NCBI RefSeq assembly: GCF_041200175.1 | Contig: NZ_CP165727.1 | Coordinates: 7,186,001-7,250,000, forward strand | Length of the DNA: 64,000 bases | Source: Streptomyces sp. R33 | GTDB taxonomy: Bacteria; Actinomycetota; Actinomycetes; Streptomycetales; Streptomycetaceae | Direction of reading: 5' to 3' | Part shown: positions 1 to 9,891 of the stretch, piece after piece | How the letters are laid out: every line of letters starts with the position of its first letter | Numbering within the stretch: the first letter of the stretch is position 1 | Notes under the pieces: model-generated | What the model saw: the letters and a program-made list of their open reading frames with translations, nothing else | Database searches by the model: none | Told to the model about the DNA's origin: nothing | Program-made: the position numbers and the translations under genes

Positions 1-1025
1 CGGGAGCCGACGGACCGGCGCATGGCACGGGACTTGCGCAGGTCGTGGGTGACGTTGACGCGCTTGAGCCAGCGGTCCGTGCCGTCGTAGCGCGCCTGGA
101 AGGCGCTGCGGCTGTGCACCACCCGGTGGTTGTTCATGAAGACACAACTGCCCGCCTCGAGGGGGCAGTCGGTCAGCCCGGCGTCGAGCAGCTTCGCCGC
201 CGCCTCGAAGGCCCGTACGGCCTCGAGGTCCTCTTCGGGAGCCGACATGTGCGTCGCGTCGAAGCACAGCAGAGGGTGGGACCGGGAGCCGGTCAGCATG
301 GGCACCAGGCCGAGACCGTCGATGAGGCGCGCGATGTTCTCGAACACCAGCCGGTCCTCGTCGGTGCGCACCGTGTTGTTCTCCGGCAGGTGCGACTTGT
401 CGGGAACGATGTGGAACCGGTTCTGGAACAGGACGTCGAGGACGTCCTGGGGCAGTACCGAGAAGTCCGCCTCCGCCACGGTCACCGGCACGGCGTCCGG
501 ATTGCGCAGCGCCGAAAGGATGATGTAGTCGGCGCGGTAGGGGTGGAAGGCGTCCTCGGTGTGCAGGGTCAGCGGTGTCTTGCTGCCCGTTCCGAGCAGC
601 TCGCGCTCGTACTGGCGGATCGGGAACACGTCGTTGACCAGGTGCCCGTCCTGCTGGGTGGCCCAGCCGAACGGTTCGCCGAGCAGCGAACCGTAGAGGA
701 GGACGAGGATCTCCTCGGGCAGCTCGCGGTGGATCCGGGTCTCGTCCTTCCAGTGCGCGGGCGTGGGCCCGATGCGCTCGTCGTCCACGAGATGCCCGTT
801 GACCGAGCAGAAACCGCGTGCCTGGTCGAGGGAGAAGGCACGCAGGAAGCGGCGGATCCGCACGGGCAGCCCGCCGGTGAGCAACGGGAGCTCCTGGAGC
901 AGCCGTTCGTCGTCGGCCGCGCGGTACTGCTCGGCCAGACGCAGTGTCAGTTCGGACACCTGGCGGGCCTCGGCCGCGGTGAGCCGCAGCTCCGTCCCGG
1001 TCCGGGGCCTGATGGACGTCGTCAT
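1..1025 (-). CDS. VioC-type Fe(II)/2-oxoglutarate amino-acid hydroxylase (C-terminus off window)
   Basis: Non-heme iron, 2-oxoglutarate-dependent oxygenase of the clavaminate synthase-like group that hydroxylates arginine-family amino acids (VioC, OrfP, MppO, GetI, AsnO). The visible 341 residues carry the facial-triad start HTED (His155, Glu157) followed by AFHPYRADY, and near the left edge NNHRVVHSR, which holds the distal iron His. The ATG at 1025 is chosen because AGGAGA sits about 7 nt upstream. It is the third gene of a leftward operon, 35 bp after the T-C protein. With a carbamoyltransferase in the same cluster, a citrulline/arginine or ornithine-derived substrate is plausible (GetI of the GE81112 pathway is a citrulline 4-hydroxylase). 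Family is well supported; exact substrate is inference. The window cuts it after the distal His, so only a short C-terminal tail is missing. Confidence 0.88.
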   Translation of the reverse strand, partial: MTTSIRPRTGTELRLTAAEARQVSELTLRLAEQYRAADDERLLQELPLLTGGLPVRIRRFLRAFSLDQARGFCSVNGHLVDDERIGPTPAHWKDETRIHRELPEEILVLLYGSLLGEPFGWATQQDGHLVNDVFPIRQYERELLGTGSKTPLTLHTEDAFHPYRADYIILSALRNPDAVPVTVAEADFSVLPQDVLDVLFQNRFHIVPDKSHLPENNTVRTDEDRLVFENIARLIDGLGLVPMLTGSRSHPLLCFDATHMSAPEEDLEAVRAFEAAAKLLDAGLTDCPLEAGSCVFMNNHRVVHSRSAFQARYDGTDRWLKRVNVTHDLRKSRAMRRSVGS

Positions 1026-1060
1026 GGTTCATCTCCTCATGGGAAGGGCAACAGGTCGGG

Positions 1061-2695
1061 TCAGTCGTCGAACCGGAACCCGCCGAAGGCCCGGTGAGCC
1101 GGGGCCGCTTCGGGGCCGGGCTCCGCCGGGTCCCCGAGGAGGCGCGCCACTTCGTCACCGAGCCGCCGGACCATCCGCTCGGCGGTGTCCGCGGCGTAGC
1201 GCGCGGTGTCGTACTGGAGCACCAGGCGCATGCCGTCCACGTGCTGGACGAACTGGAAGGACAGCTCGAACATGCCGACGCGCAGGGGAATCGGGCCGCC
1301 CCGCAGGGCGATCCCGCCCGGCGCGCACGGCCCGGTGTCGATGCGGGGATACAGGGCGACCCACACGTCGAAGAAGGGCATCCGTCCCGGGGAGCGCGGG
1401 GGAGCGAGTGCCGCGACGAGCGTGTCGAAGGCGACCTCGCTGTGGTCCACCGCGTCCATCGTGCGCTGCGCGACCTGCTGGACGAGGTCGTCCGCCGAAG
1501 TCCCGTCCCGGACCTCCAACCGCAGCGGGACGGTCGCGACGTGGAAGCCGACCGCGTCGTCCGCACCGAGCCGGGCCCGCCGGTCCACGGGGGTGCCCAG
1601 ACAGATGTCCGAGCTGCCCGTGATCGCGGCGAGGGTACGGGCGACGGCGGCGGCCAGCGGCACGAACGGGCCCGCGTGGTGCCGTCGGCCCAGCTGCGTC
1701 AGCCGTCGCAGCAGGTCCGGACCGATCTCCTGCACAGCGATGCCGGTGGCGGAGCCGGCCTGCTCCGTCCGCAGACCGCGCACCGGGAGGGGCAGCGGCG
1801 CCGGAGGGGGCAGGAGGACGCGGCGCCAGTGGTCGAGCGCGGCCTCCTGACCGCTCGAGCGGTGAGCGGGCCGGTCCTGGGGCGCCACGGCGGCAGCCGG
1901 ATCCGCGTAGGCCGCCACGAGTTGCGTGGCGAGGATCTCCAGGCTGCGTCCGTCGCACACGAGGTGGTCCGCGAGCAGCAGGAGCGACCACCGGGCGTCG
2001 TCGCGCAGGAACAGGGTGGTCCGGGTGAGCGGGCCGGCCGACGGGTCGAACGGCATGGCGAGGCGCTCGTCGACCAAGGCGTCGAACCGGGTGTCGCCCG
2101 CGTCGTGCCCGCGCAGGTCGACGACCTCCAACGGCAGGACGTCGTCGGTGACCACCGCCCGCGGTTCGCCCTGGGCCTCGACGAAGACGGTCCGCAGCGC
2201 CGGGTGGCGCCGTGCCAGGCCGGCGAGCGCGGCCGCCAGCCTGTCGGCGTCCACGGCACCCTCGCCGTCCAGCAGACAGGGCACGGTGTAGGCCCCGGAG
2301 TCGCCGTCCCCGCGCTGCCGTTCCAGCCACAGCCAGCGGGTGGCTTCGGCGACTTCGGCCCCGGGCAGCCCGGTGTCGGGCCGTTGGCGCGCGGGGGCCG
2401 GCCCAGCGGGTTCCACGGCGCCGGGGACGAGCCCGGCCAGCCGGGACGCGAGCAGCTCGGGCGTGGCGGCGTCGAAGACGTCCCGTACGCGGACCCGCAC
2501 GCCGAAGGCCTCTTCCACGGCCACGGCGAGGGTCAGCGCGGACAGGCTGTGTCCGCCGGCGAGGAAGAAGTCGGTGTCCGGAGTGACGGCGTCCAGTTCG
2601 AGTGCCGTGGCGAACAGCTCGCACAGCCGCTGCGTCGGGTCGGACTCGGTCGGGGTCGCCCCGTCCCCGAGCCTGAGGGCGGTGTCAGAAGTCAT
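1061..2695 (-). CDS. Stand-alone NRPS thiolation-condensation (T-C) didomain protein
   Basis: 544-residue NRPS protein with one carrier domain and one condensation domain, and no adenylation or thioesterase domain. The carrier motif AGGHSLS puts the phosphopantetheine serine at residue 50. The condensation domain spans roughly 110-530, with motif DHLVCDG at 243-249: the second, catalytic His (244) and Asp248 are kept, but the first His of HHxxxDG is Asp. The start overlaps the end of the upstream NRPS gene by 11 bp, so the two are probably translationally coupled. The longer open frame to 2833 was rejected because it only reads antisense-like sequence of the NRPS gene. Since the carrier has no A domain in cis, it must be loaded in trans; the free adenylation protein at 10754-12358 is the obvious candidate. 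Its C domain could then serve the NRPS module that lacks a complete one. Confidence 0.9.
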   Translation of the reverse strand: MTSDTALRLGDGATPTESDPTQRLCELFATALELDAVTPDTDFFLAGGHSLSALTLAVAVEEAFGVRVRVRDVFDAATPELLASRLAGLVPGAVEPAGPAPARQRPDTGLPGAEVAEATRWLWLERQRGDGDSGAYTVPCLLDGEGAVDADRLAAALAGLARRHPALRTVFVEAQGEPRAVVTDDVLPLEVVDLRGHDAGDTRFDALVDERLAMPFDPSAGPLTRTTLFLRDDARWSLLLLADHLVCDGRSLEILATQLVAAYADPAAAVAPQDRPAHRSSGQEAALDHWRRVLLPPPAPLPLPVRGLRTEQAGSATGIAVQEIGPDLLRRLTQLGRRHHAGPFVPLAAAVARTLAAITGSSDICLGTPVDRRARLGADDAVGFHVATVPLRLEVRDGTSADDLVQQVAQRTMDAVDHSEVAFDTLVAALAPPRSPGRMPFFDVWVALYPRIDTGPCAPGGIALRGGPIPLRVGMFELSFQFVQHVDGMRLVLQYDTARYAADTAERMVRRLGDEVARLLGDPAEPGPEAAPAHRAFGGFRFDD

Positions 2696-5600
2696 AGTGC
2701 GTGTCGCTCCAATCAGAGCCGGGTGCTGCGGACGGGTCCGGGGTCGGGGGCACGGCCGGCGACGGGGCGCCGGCGGGCGGGGCGTCCTGGCCGGTGGCCA
2801 GGCCGCGCAGCACCGCGGCGACGTGGTCGGCATAGCCGCCGGCCTCCGACTCGTCGAGCAGGTTGTCGTCGTAGGTGAGGTCGAGGTGCAGGACGTCGCC
2901 CTTGACCCGTGCGTAGAGCCAGAGGTCGCTGGTGGCGGGCAGATCGTCCACCAGCAGGTCCTCGACCACGTGGCTCTCGGGGCGCAGGCCTGCGTTCTCC
3001 CAGCTCACGCCCAGGTCGAGCAGCAGGCTGCGGCCCGGTGCCGCGCGCAGCGCCAGCCGCTGCGCCAGCACGTCGAACGGCAGCCGGGAGTGTTCGTACG
3101 CCTCGACGAGCCCGCTCTGGACCCGGGGCAGCAGCTCGCCCCCGGACACCGCGTCGTCCAGAGTGACCCGGAGGGGAACCGCGTTGACCAGGTAGCCGAT
3201 CAGCGCGTCGGCCTCGGGCCGGTGGCGGAGCCCCGCGGCGAAGCCGACGACGAGGTCGGTGGCCCGGGTGCGCTGGTGCACGGTGAGGGCGAACGCGGTG
3301 ACCACCTGCGCGAACGGGGTCCCGGGGGCATCGCGGAGCACGGCCGCGGGAAGGGACCGGCGGACCAGTCCGGTCCGGCCCCGGCGGCTGCGGCGGCGGG
3401 CCGGGTCCACGGGATCGGGCCCTTCCGCGACGTCGCGCAACCGCTCCCGCCAGAACTCCACTTCGAGCTCCGCCTCGGGCCCGGCCAGCCACTCCTGCTC
3501 CTCGCGGACCCACTCCTGGTAGGTGTAGGGGAGCCGGGGCAGCCGGGCCGGCCGGCCCGCGACGACCTGCTCGTACGCGGTGAACAGGTCGCGCAGCAGC
3601 ACGTCGACGCTCGCGCCGTCGTAGATCAGGTGGTGTGCGGTGACGGTGAGCAGATCGCCGCCGACGGGCCCTGCGAGCAGCCGCACTTCGAACAGCGGCG
3701 CCTTCTCGAGGGCGAAGCCGACCCGTCGGGCGTCGTGCAGCGCGGCCGCGACCTCCGGACCTGAGGGGTCCGCACCGGGCAGGTCCACGACGACCAGCGG
3801 TGCGCCCTCCGGCAACCGGTCCAGCACGGTCAGCTCCGCGTCCGTTCCCCGGGGCAGGACCTGCGCACGCAGCATGTCCTGGCGCTCGACGACGGCCTCG
3901 AGGGCGCTGCGGAGCGCGCCGGCATCGAGCCGGCGGCCCAGCCGTACGAGGTCGGAGATGATGAACGTGTCCGAGCCCGCCCAGCGTGAGGTCAGCCAGA
4001 CGCGGCGCTGTGCCCGGGACAGCGGGAGGAACCCGCTCTCCGAGGACGCCCCCGCGACCGGGCCCCGCTCTGCTGCGGCCTTCGCCGACTGCCCTTCCAG
4101 TGCCGTGGTGAGCGCGGCCACGGTCGGGAAGTCGAAGACGGTGCGCACCTTGACGTGCAGGGCGTGCGCGATGCGCGCGGCGGCCAGACTGTGGCCGCCC
4201 ATCTCGAACAGGTTGGCGTCCGGGTCCGTGACGGGACGCTCCAGAACCTGCGTCCACACGTCGGCGACGTGCTGCTCGGCCGGGGTGAACGGCCGGGCGG
4301 CGGCAGGGGATTCGGACGTGGCCAGGGCCTCGTCGGGAGCGGGCAGCGCCCGGCGGTCGAGCTTGCCGCCCGCGGCCACCGGAAGGGCGGGCAGGTACAC
4401 GAAGGCGGCGGGCATCATGTAGGCGGGCAGCCGCTCCGCGAGGTGCCGGCGGAGCGCCGCCTGGTCCGCATCCCCGACCACGTAGGCGACCAGCCGTGGT
4501 TCGGCGCCGGTCGTCGGGAGCACGGCGGCGTTGCGCAGGCCGGGGGCTTCCGCGAGGACCGCGGCCACCTCGTTCGGCTCGACCCGGTTGCCCCGGATCT
4601 TGAGCTGGTCGTCGACCCGGCCCAGGTACTCCAGGCGTCCGTCGGGCAGCCGGCGGGCCAGGTCGCCGGTGCGGTACATGCGTTCTCCCGGGCGTACCCG
4701 GCTGGTCACGAACCGGGCCGCGGTCAGCTCCGCGTCGCCGAGGTAGCCGCGGGCCAGGCCCGCTCCGCCGATGCAGATCTCGCCGGGAGCCCCCAGCGGC
4801 ACCAGCATGCCCCGCTCGTCGAGCAGATCCACCCACTTGCCGGGCAGCGGGTGGCCGATCGAGGCGTCGCCGGAAGCCGTCCCGGACCAGGTGCCGGGCG
4901 CGCCGGGGGCCCCTGCCGTGACCACCGGATCCAAAGTGGTGACCACACTGTCCTCGGCCGGGCCGTACTCGTTGAACAGCTCGGCGCCGGGGAGGACTTC
5001 GGCATGCCGGGCGGCGAGCGCGCGGGTGACCCGCTCCCCGCCGAGCACGACCTTGCGCACCTCGCGGAACGCCGGGCCGACCTCGTCGAGCAGCATCCGG
5101 TAGAGACTCGGCACGAGCATCACGTGCCGGACCGGGTGCTTCCGCATGATCGCGGCCACATCGTCCGGCGTGAGCAGCTGCTCCCGGGTGACGATCACCA
5201 TGGGCGCGCCCGAACCGAGCGCGCCGAACACGTCGGCGATGCCGGCGTCGGCATGGATCGGATCGACCTGGAGGATCGCCCCGCCCGAGCCGAGCCCGTA
5301 GTGGTCGATCTGGAACCGGACGGAGTTGACGATGCCGCGGTGCTCCACCATGACGCCCTTGGGTGTTCCGGTGGAGCCGGAGGTGTACACGACGTACGCG
5401 AGGTCGGCGGGGCCGGCGGGCCGGAGCGGCCGGGGCTCGTCCCGGACCGCAGCGGCCTCGGTCGCGTCGCCGACGGTCACCGTGGGCAGGCCTTCGGCGA
5501 CCGTGGTCTGCGTGAAGTCCGCCGACGTGACGGCGGCGACCGCGCCGCTGTCGCGCAGCACTCGCGCGATCCGGGCCGGCGACTGCTGCGGATCGAGGGG

Positions 5601-8600
5601 AAGGAACGCCGAACCGGTCTTGAGGACGGCGAGCAACGCGACCGGCATCCACTCGGAGCGCTCGCACAGCACCGCGACCAAGCGGTCGGGGCCGGTCGGC
5701 GCCAGCGCGGCGATTCGGGCGGCCAGCACATCGGCCCGGCGGTCCAGGGCGCGGTAGGTCAGGACACGGTCGCCGCAGACGACGGCCGGGTCCTCGGGCG
5801 CGCGCTGCACCTGCGCGAGTACGAGGTCCAGGAGGGTGCCGGTGGACTGCGCGGCGGAGGGGCTCTCCCCGGTGCCGGCCGCGATGAGCGCGGCGCGCTG
5901 TGCACCGGGCAGCAGGGGGGCCGTGCCGACGGGGGTCCCGGGGGCCTCGGCCAGAGCGGTCAGGAGGTGGTCCAACTGCTCGGCGAGCCGGTGCGCCGTC
6001 CCCGCGTCGAGTACGTCCTCGCGGTAGGTGATCGCCACCTCGATCGGACGCTCCGGGCCGGGTTCGCCGAAGCTGAAGGTGAGGTCGAACCCCTCCGCGC
6101 CGTTGTCCAGGCGGATGTGTTCGGCTGCCGGGCCCTCCTCGGTGCCCAGCGGGTCCGTACCGGAGACGGCGGCCTCGACCAGCACGTCGAAGAGCGGATT
6201 GCGTCCCGCGATGCGTTCGCGCCCCATGGCCTCCACGAGGTCCTCGAAGGGGTACTCCTCATGGGCGCGGACCTCCCGCGCGTGCGCCGCGACCGCCGCG
6301 ACCACATCGGTGAAAGCGAGTTCCGGCCCGATCGGGGTGCGCAGCGCCACGGTGTTGACGAACAGCCCCACCGAGTCGGCGAGTTCGGGACGGTCACGGC
6401 CCGAGACGACCGTGCCGAGCACGATGTCGTCCGCCCCGCTCCAGCGCATCAGAAGGACTCGGACGGCGGCCACCATCGCCGTGAACGAGGTGGTGCCGAG
6501 CTGCCGGCACAGGTCCTGCACGGACCGGGTCGTGCCTTCGCCGAGCGTCAGGCGGACCGTGCCCGCCGCCGAACTGCGCTCCGCCGGCCGGTTGCGGTCG
6601 AGCGGCAGGTCGACACGCGGCGCGCCGTCCAGGGCGCGCCGCCAGAACGCGCTGCTCCGCGCATCGTCCCCGCGGGCGTGCTGGTCGAGCGCGTAGGCGC
6701 CGTACTGGGTGGGATCCGGTACCTGTTCCGTGCCGTTCAGGAACCGCTGGAGGTCGCGCAGGATCACCGCGAACGACCAGCCGTCGCAGACGCTGTGATG
6801 GACGGACAGCAGGAGGGTGCCGCCGGGGCGCCCGTCCTCGACGAGCCAGTGGGCACGCAGCAGGGGGCCCTGCGCCGGGTCGAAAACGTGGCGCTGCTCC
6901 GCATCGGCGATGCGCCGCAGCAGACCGGCGGTGCCCCCGGCGTCCGACCGGTGGACCTGCAGTGCGGGCCGGGCCCGCTCGGGAGCCAGCACGATCTGGC
7001 GCAGGCCGTCGGGGTCGGTGCGGAACACGGTGCGCAGGGCCTGGTGCCGGCGCACCGTCCGCTCCAGGGCGTCCGCCACGTCGGCCGCTTCGGGGGAGCC
7101 GGGCAGCCGGAAGGCCTCCACCATGTTGTACGGGCGCAGTTCCCCGCCCTCGTACTGCTCGAGGAACCACATCCGGCGCTGGGCGTTGCTCGCGGGGACG
7201 GGTTCCGGGGTCTCGGGCCACGGTGTCCGGGCGGCGGGGGCTGCGGGCCCGTCGGCCGCGGCGCGGCGCAGCAGCGCGCCGAGCCCTTCGGGGGTGCGGG
7301 CGGTGAACACGTCGCGGACGGTGATGGCGCCGCCGCCGGCAGCCGCGCCGAGCCGGCCCGCCAGGACGGCGGCGGTGAGACTGTGGCCGCCCGCCGCGAA
7401 GAGGTCCTCGTCTGCGGTGCGCGGAGCGGTGCCGAGCACGTCGGCCCAGATCCGGGCGGCGGTGCGGCCGGCTTCGTCGTCGGGCTGCCAGACCTGTCCG
7501 TCCAGGCCGGCCACATGGGCCAGGATGGCCACGCGGTCGATCTTTCCGTGCAGGGTGACGGGCAGCTCGTCGAGCCGCAGGATGCGGCCCGGGACCATGT
7601 AGCCGGGCAGGCGCAGCTCCAGCCGGCTGCGCACGTCGGCCGGTTCGAGACTCTGGTCCGAGGTGTAGACGGCCACGACGGTGGGCGGTCCCGAGGGAGC
7701 GGTGAAGGGAAGGACCGTGCCGGAGACGACGCCCGCGACGGAGCTGAGGGCCGCCTCCACCTCGCCGAGCTCGACCCGGTTGCCGTGGATCTGGATCTGG
7801 TTGTCCCGGCGGCCCAGGAAGACCAGCTCGCCCCGCTGGTTCCAGCGGCCGAAGTCGCCGGTCCGGAACACCCGGACGCCGGGGTGCGCGGGGAGCTCGC
7901 AGAACCGCCCCGGGCCGGTCGGTTCGTCATCGGCGTAGCCACGGGCCACGCCGGGGCCGAGTACGTGGATCTCGCCGGGGACGCCGGGCGGTGCGTGGTC
8001 CCCGTGGGGGGTGAGCACCAGCACGCCGAAGCCCTCGGAGGGCCTGCCGACCGGGACGGTGGTCAGCTCGGGGAAGGCCGAGCCGGGGCAGGTGAAGGTG
8101 GTGGCCTCGATGGTGGCCTCGGTGGGCCCGTACAGGTTGCCGAAGGTGCCCACGCGCAGTCGGTCCGCCAGCCGGGGCAGGAGGCCCGCCGGGATCTCGT
8201 CGCCGCCCAGCAGAACGATGCGCACGTCTTCCGGGGCTCCTGCCGGCAGACCTTCGGCCATCACGGCGAGCAGGGAGGGGACGCAGTTGACGACGTTGAC
8301 GCCCAGGCGTCGCGTCGCCGCCCAGAACTCCGCGGGCGAGAGCGTCTGGGGTGAGCCCATGACCACCACGCAGCCGCCCGCGGCGAGCGTCGTGAAGATC
8401 TGGTACGTCAGGGCGTCGGAGGTCACCGCCGACAGCAGGGCGCACCGGATCTCCTCGTCGAAACCGAGGAGCCGCCCCGAGGTGAGGGTCTTGTGGGCGA
8501 GCTGACGGTGGGTGAGCGCCACCGGGCGGGGGAGGCCCGTCGATCCGGAGGTGAAGAAGAGGATGGCTTCGTCGTCGGGACCCGGTGCGGCCGCCGCCCC

Positions 8601-9743
8601 GGGGCCGTCGGCGGTGGCGAGGGCCTGCGGGGACACCACCGGGATGGCCACCTGGCCGGGCAGTTCGTCCTCGGCGGAGATGACGCAGACCGCTCCGCTC
8701 AGGCGCAGCTGACGGGCGACCCGCTCCGGCGGGTGCGAGGGGTCGAGGGGCACCATCGAGGCGCCGGCCCGCAGTACCGCCAGCACCGCCAGCACGAGTT
8801 CGGGGCTCTTCGGCAGCAGCAGTGCGACCCGGTCGCCCGGCTTCACCCCGTGGTCGACGGTGAGCGACCGCGCGGCCCGCGACGAGCGCAGCGCCAGCTC
8901 CCGGTGGCTCCACGCCACGTCGTCGTCGGACACCGCCTCGCGGTCCGGGAAGCGGTTCGCGGCGTCGTCGACGATGCCGGTGAGGGTCGCGTCGGCGAAG
9001 TCCGCCACGACGGGCAGGCCCGACCACCGCTCCAGTTCGGCGCGCTGCGCCGGACCGAGGACGTCCAGCTCCGTGACCGGCCGCCGAGGCGAGCGGCCGA
9101 CTTCCGCGAGAGCGGCCGCCGTGCAACGCAGCAGGGCTGCGGCGGCCACCGGCAGCTCGCCGTCCGCCTCGGCGGTCAGGGTCAGCCGGCCGTCGGCCCG
9201 GCGCAGGGTCAGGCACAGGCCGACCGGCTGCAGCAGCTTGCCGCCCGCCTCCTCGCACACGACTCCGAGCCGGCCGAGCGCACGGCCCACGGGCACCCCG
9301 GCGAGCTCAAGACGGGAGGCGATCGCCTCCCGGTCGGGCCAGGCGAGGGGCAGGGCGGATTCGAGTTCGGCGTGCAGTGCCATCAGGAAGGCCGAGGCCG
9401 GTGCCTCGCGGTCGAGGGGCGCGCACAGCGCGAGCTCGCGCGGCACCGCGTCCGTGCCGGTCCCTGAGCCCGCCCCGGGCGGCGAGGTGGGCACGGGCAC
9501 GAGGACCACGTGCCCGGATTCCTCGTCGAGCGCGGCCAGCGCGAGCCGGGTGGCCGCGACGGTCAGCAGCAGGAGGCCGGTCGCGTCGCCGCCCGTCAGG
9601 GCGTCCAGCCGCTCGGTGACTGCGGGTTCCAGGACGCATTCCGGCGTGTCTCCGTCCGGGGACACGACATCCAGGAAGGGAACTCCGCGGCCGGCCACCA
9701 GCCGGGCGAGCCAGGATTCACTCAGGGCATTGTCACTCAGCAT
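2685..9743 (-). CDS. Bimodular NRPS, (truncated C)-A-T-C-A-T-C
   Basis: 2352-residue nonribosomal peptide synthetase. Residues 1-240 resemble only the C-terminal half of a condensation domain, with no HHxxxDG. A1 spans about 245-750 (A3 motif TSGSTGLPRPVALTH, with PRP in place of the usual PKG; A10 region LPVTLHGKIDR). T1 has GGHSL, Ser788. C1 spans about 850-1280 with HHSVCDG at 982-988. A2 spans about 1295-1805 with canonical TSGSTGTPKG. T2 has Ser1852. C2 spans about 1905-2330 with HHLIYDG at 2037-2043. There is no thioesterase or epimerase. It adds two residues and hands the chain to another protein in trans. Residues lining the A pockets, read by eye against PheA, are about D-A-Y-N-L-G-L-I-E (A1) and D-A-A-M-V-G-E-V-V (A2); I recognise neither as a standard code. 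The start ATG follows GGTGAG by 8 nt and lies downstream of a good promoter match. Confidence 0.93.
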   Translation of the reverse strand: MLSDNALSESWLARLVAGRGVPFLDVVSPDGDTPECVLEPAVTERLDALTGGDATGLLLLTVAATRLALAALDEESGHVVLVPVPTSPPGAGSGTGTDAVPRELALCAPLDREAPASAFLMALHAELESALPLAWPDREAIASRLELAGVPVGRALGRLGVVCEEAGGKLLQPVGLCLTLRRADGRLTLTAEADGELPVAAAALLRCTAAALAEVGRSPRRPVTELDVLGPAQRAELERWSGLPVVADFADATLTGIVDDAANRFPDREAVSDDDVAWSHRELALRSSRAARSLTVDHGVKPGDRVALLLPKSPELVLAVLAVLRAGASMVPLDPSHPPERVARQLRLSGAVCVISAEDELPGQVAIPVVSPQALATADGPGAAAAPGPDDEAILFFTSGSTGLPRPVALTHRQLAHKTLTSGRLLGFDEEIRCALLSAVTSDALTYQIFTTLAAGGCVVVMGSPQTLSPAEFWAATRRLGVNVVNCVPSLLAVMAEGLPAGAPEDVRIVLLGGDEIPAGLLPRLADRLRVGTFGNLYGPTEATIEATTFTCPGSAFPELTTVPVGRPSEGFGVLVLTPHGDHAPPGVPGEIHVLGPGVARGYADDEPTGPGRFCELPAHPGVRVFRTGDFGRWNQRGELVFLGRRDNQIQIHGNRVELGEVEAALSSVAGVVSGTVLPFTAPSGPPTVVAVYTSDQSLEPADVRSRLELRLPGYMVPGRILRLDELPVTLHGKIDRVAILAHVAGLDGQVWQPDDEAGRTAARIWADVLGTAPRTADEDLFAAGGHSLTAAVLAGRLGAAAGGGAITVRDVFTARTPEGLGALLRRAAADGPAAPAARTPWPETPEPVPASNAQRRMWFLEQYEGGELRPYNMVEAFRLPGSPEAADVADALERTVRRHQALRTVFRTDPDGLRQIVLAPERARPALQVHRSDAGGTAGLLRRIADAEQRHVFDPAQGPLLRAHWLVEDGRPGGTLLLSVHHSVCDGWSFAVILRDLQRFLNGTEQVPDPTQYGAYALDQHARGDDARSSAFWRRALDGAPRVDLPLDRNRPAERSSAAGTVRLTLGEGTTRSVQDLCRQLGTTSFTAMVAAVRVLLMRWSGADDIVLGTVVSGRDRPELADSVGLFVNTVALRTPIGPELAFTDVVAAVAAHAREVRAHEEYPFEDLVEAMGRERIAGRNPLFDVLVEAAVSGTDPLGTEEGPAAEHIRLDNGAEGFDLTFSFGEPGPERPIEVAITYREDVLDAGTAHRLAEQLDHLLTALAEAPGTPVGTAPLLPGAQRAALIAAGTGESPSAAQSTGTLLDLVLAQVQRAPEDPAVVCGDRVLTYRALDRRADVLAARIAALAPTGPDRLVAVLCERSEWMPVALLAVLKTGSAFLPLDPQQSPARIARVLRDSGAVAAVTSADFTQTTVAEGLPTVTVGDATEAAAVRDEPRPLRPAGPADLAYVVYTSGSTGTPKGVMVEHRGIVNSVRFQIDHYGLGSGGAILQVDPIHADAGIADVFGALGSGAPMVIVTREQLLTPDDVAAIMRKHPVRHVMLVPSLYRMLLDEVGPAFREVRKVVLGGERVTRALAARHAEVLPGAELFNEYGPAEDSVVTTLDPVVTAGAPGAPGTWSGTASGDASIGHPLPGKWVDLLDERGMLVPLGAPGEICIGGAGLARGYLGDAELTAARFVTSRVRPGERMYRTGDLARRLPDGRLEYLGRVDDQLKIRGNRVEPNEVAAVLAEAPGLRNAAVLPTTGAEPRLVAYVVGDADQAALRRHLAERLPAYMMPAAFVYLPALPVAAGGKLDRRALPAPDEALATSESPAAARPFTPAEQHVADVWTQVLERPVTDPDANLFEMGGHSLAAARIAHALHVKVRTVFDFPTVAALTTALEGQSAKAAAERGPVAGASSESGFLPLSRAQRRVWLTSRWAGSDTFIISDLVRLGRRLDAGALRSALEAVVERQDMLRAQVLPRGTDAELTVLDRLPEGAPLVVVDLPGADPSGPEVAAALHDARRVGFALEKAPLFEVRLLAGPVGGDLLTVTAHHLIYDGASVDVLLRDLFTAYEQVVAGRPARLPRLPYTYQEWVREEQEWLAGPEAELEVEFWRERLRDVAEGPDPVDPARRRSRRGRTGLVRRSLPAAVLRDAPGTPFAQVVTAFALTVHQRTRATDLVVGFAAGLRHRPEADALIGYLVNAVPLRVTLDDAVSGGELLPRVQSGLVEAYEHSRLPFDVLAQRLALRAAPGRSLLLDLGVSWENAGLRPESHVVEDLLVDDLPATSDLWLYARVKGDVLHLDLTYDDNLLDESEAGGYADHVAAVLRGLATGQDAPPAGAPSPAVPPTPDPSAAPGSDWSDTHYDF

Positions 9744-9799
9744 TTTGTACGCTCACCCAATACCTTCGATGGTTCCGACGAACATGATGTCCCCTTAAG

Positions 9800-9829
9800 A
9801 TCCTGCGCAAGGTGAATAACCCTTGTCAA
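9800..9829 (-). promoter_or_regulatory. Candidate promoter of the leftward NRPS operon
   Basis: On the minus strand, TTGACA (9829-9824) is followed after 18 nt by CAGGAT (9805-9800), close to Streptomyces housekeeping -35/-10 hexamers. A start site near 9793 would leave a leader of about 50 nt before the NRPS start at 9743. Found by eye; not tested. Confidence 0.5.
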
Positions 9830-9870
9830 TCATGAATCCGATGCCCACGGTCGGCCATTGCCCTCTCTTC

Positions 9871-9891
9871 CGGCAATCGTTATGATTGCCG
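9871..9891. promoter_or_regulatory. Palindrome between the divergent NRPS and hydroxylase genes
   Basis: Perfect 8-bp arms CGGCAATC and GATTGCCG around a 5-nt centre GTTAT. It lies in the shared intergenic region, 50 bp before the hydroxylase start and about 40 bp upstream of the NRPS promoter candidate. Size and position fit a dimeric repressor or activator site, or a leader hairpin for the rightward transcript. No regulator gene for it is obvious in the window. Confidence 0.45.

Noticed and set aside
4155..8354. 1399-codon open frame on the plus strand, and other long plus frames across 1-9.7 kb
   Set aside because: Antisense to the bimodular NRPS; low-complexity Arg/Gly/Ala composition typical of shadow frames in high-GC DNA and no domain features.
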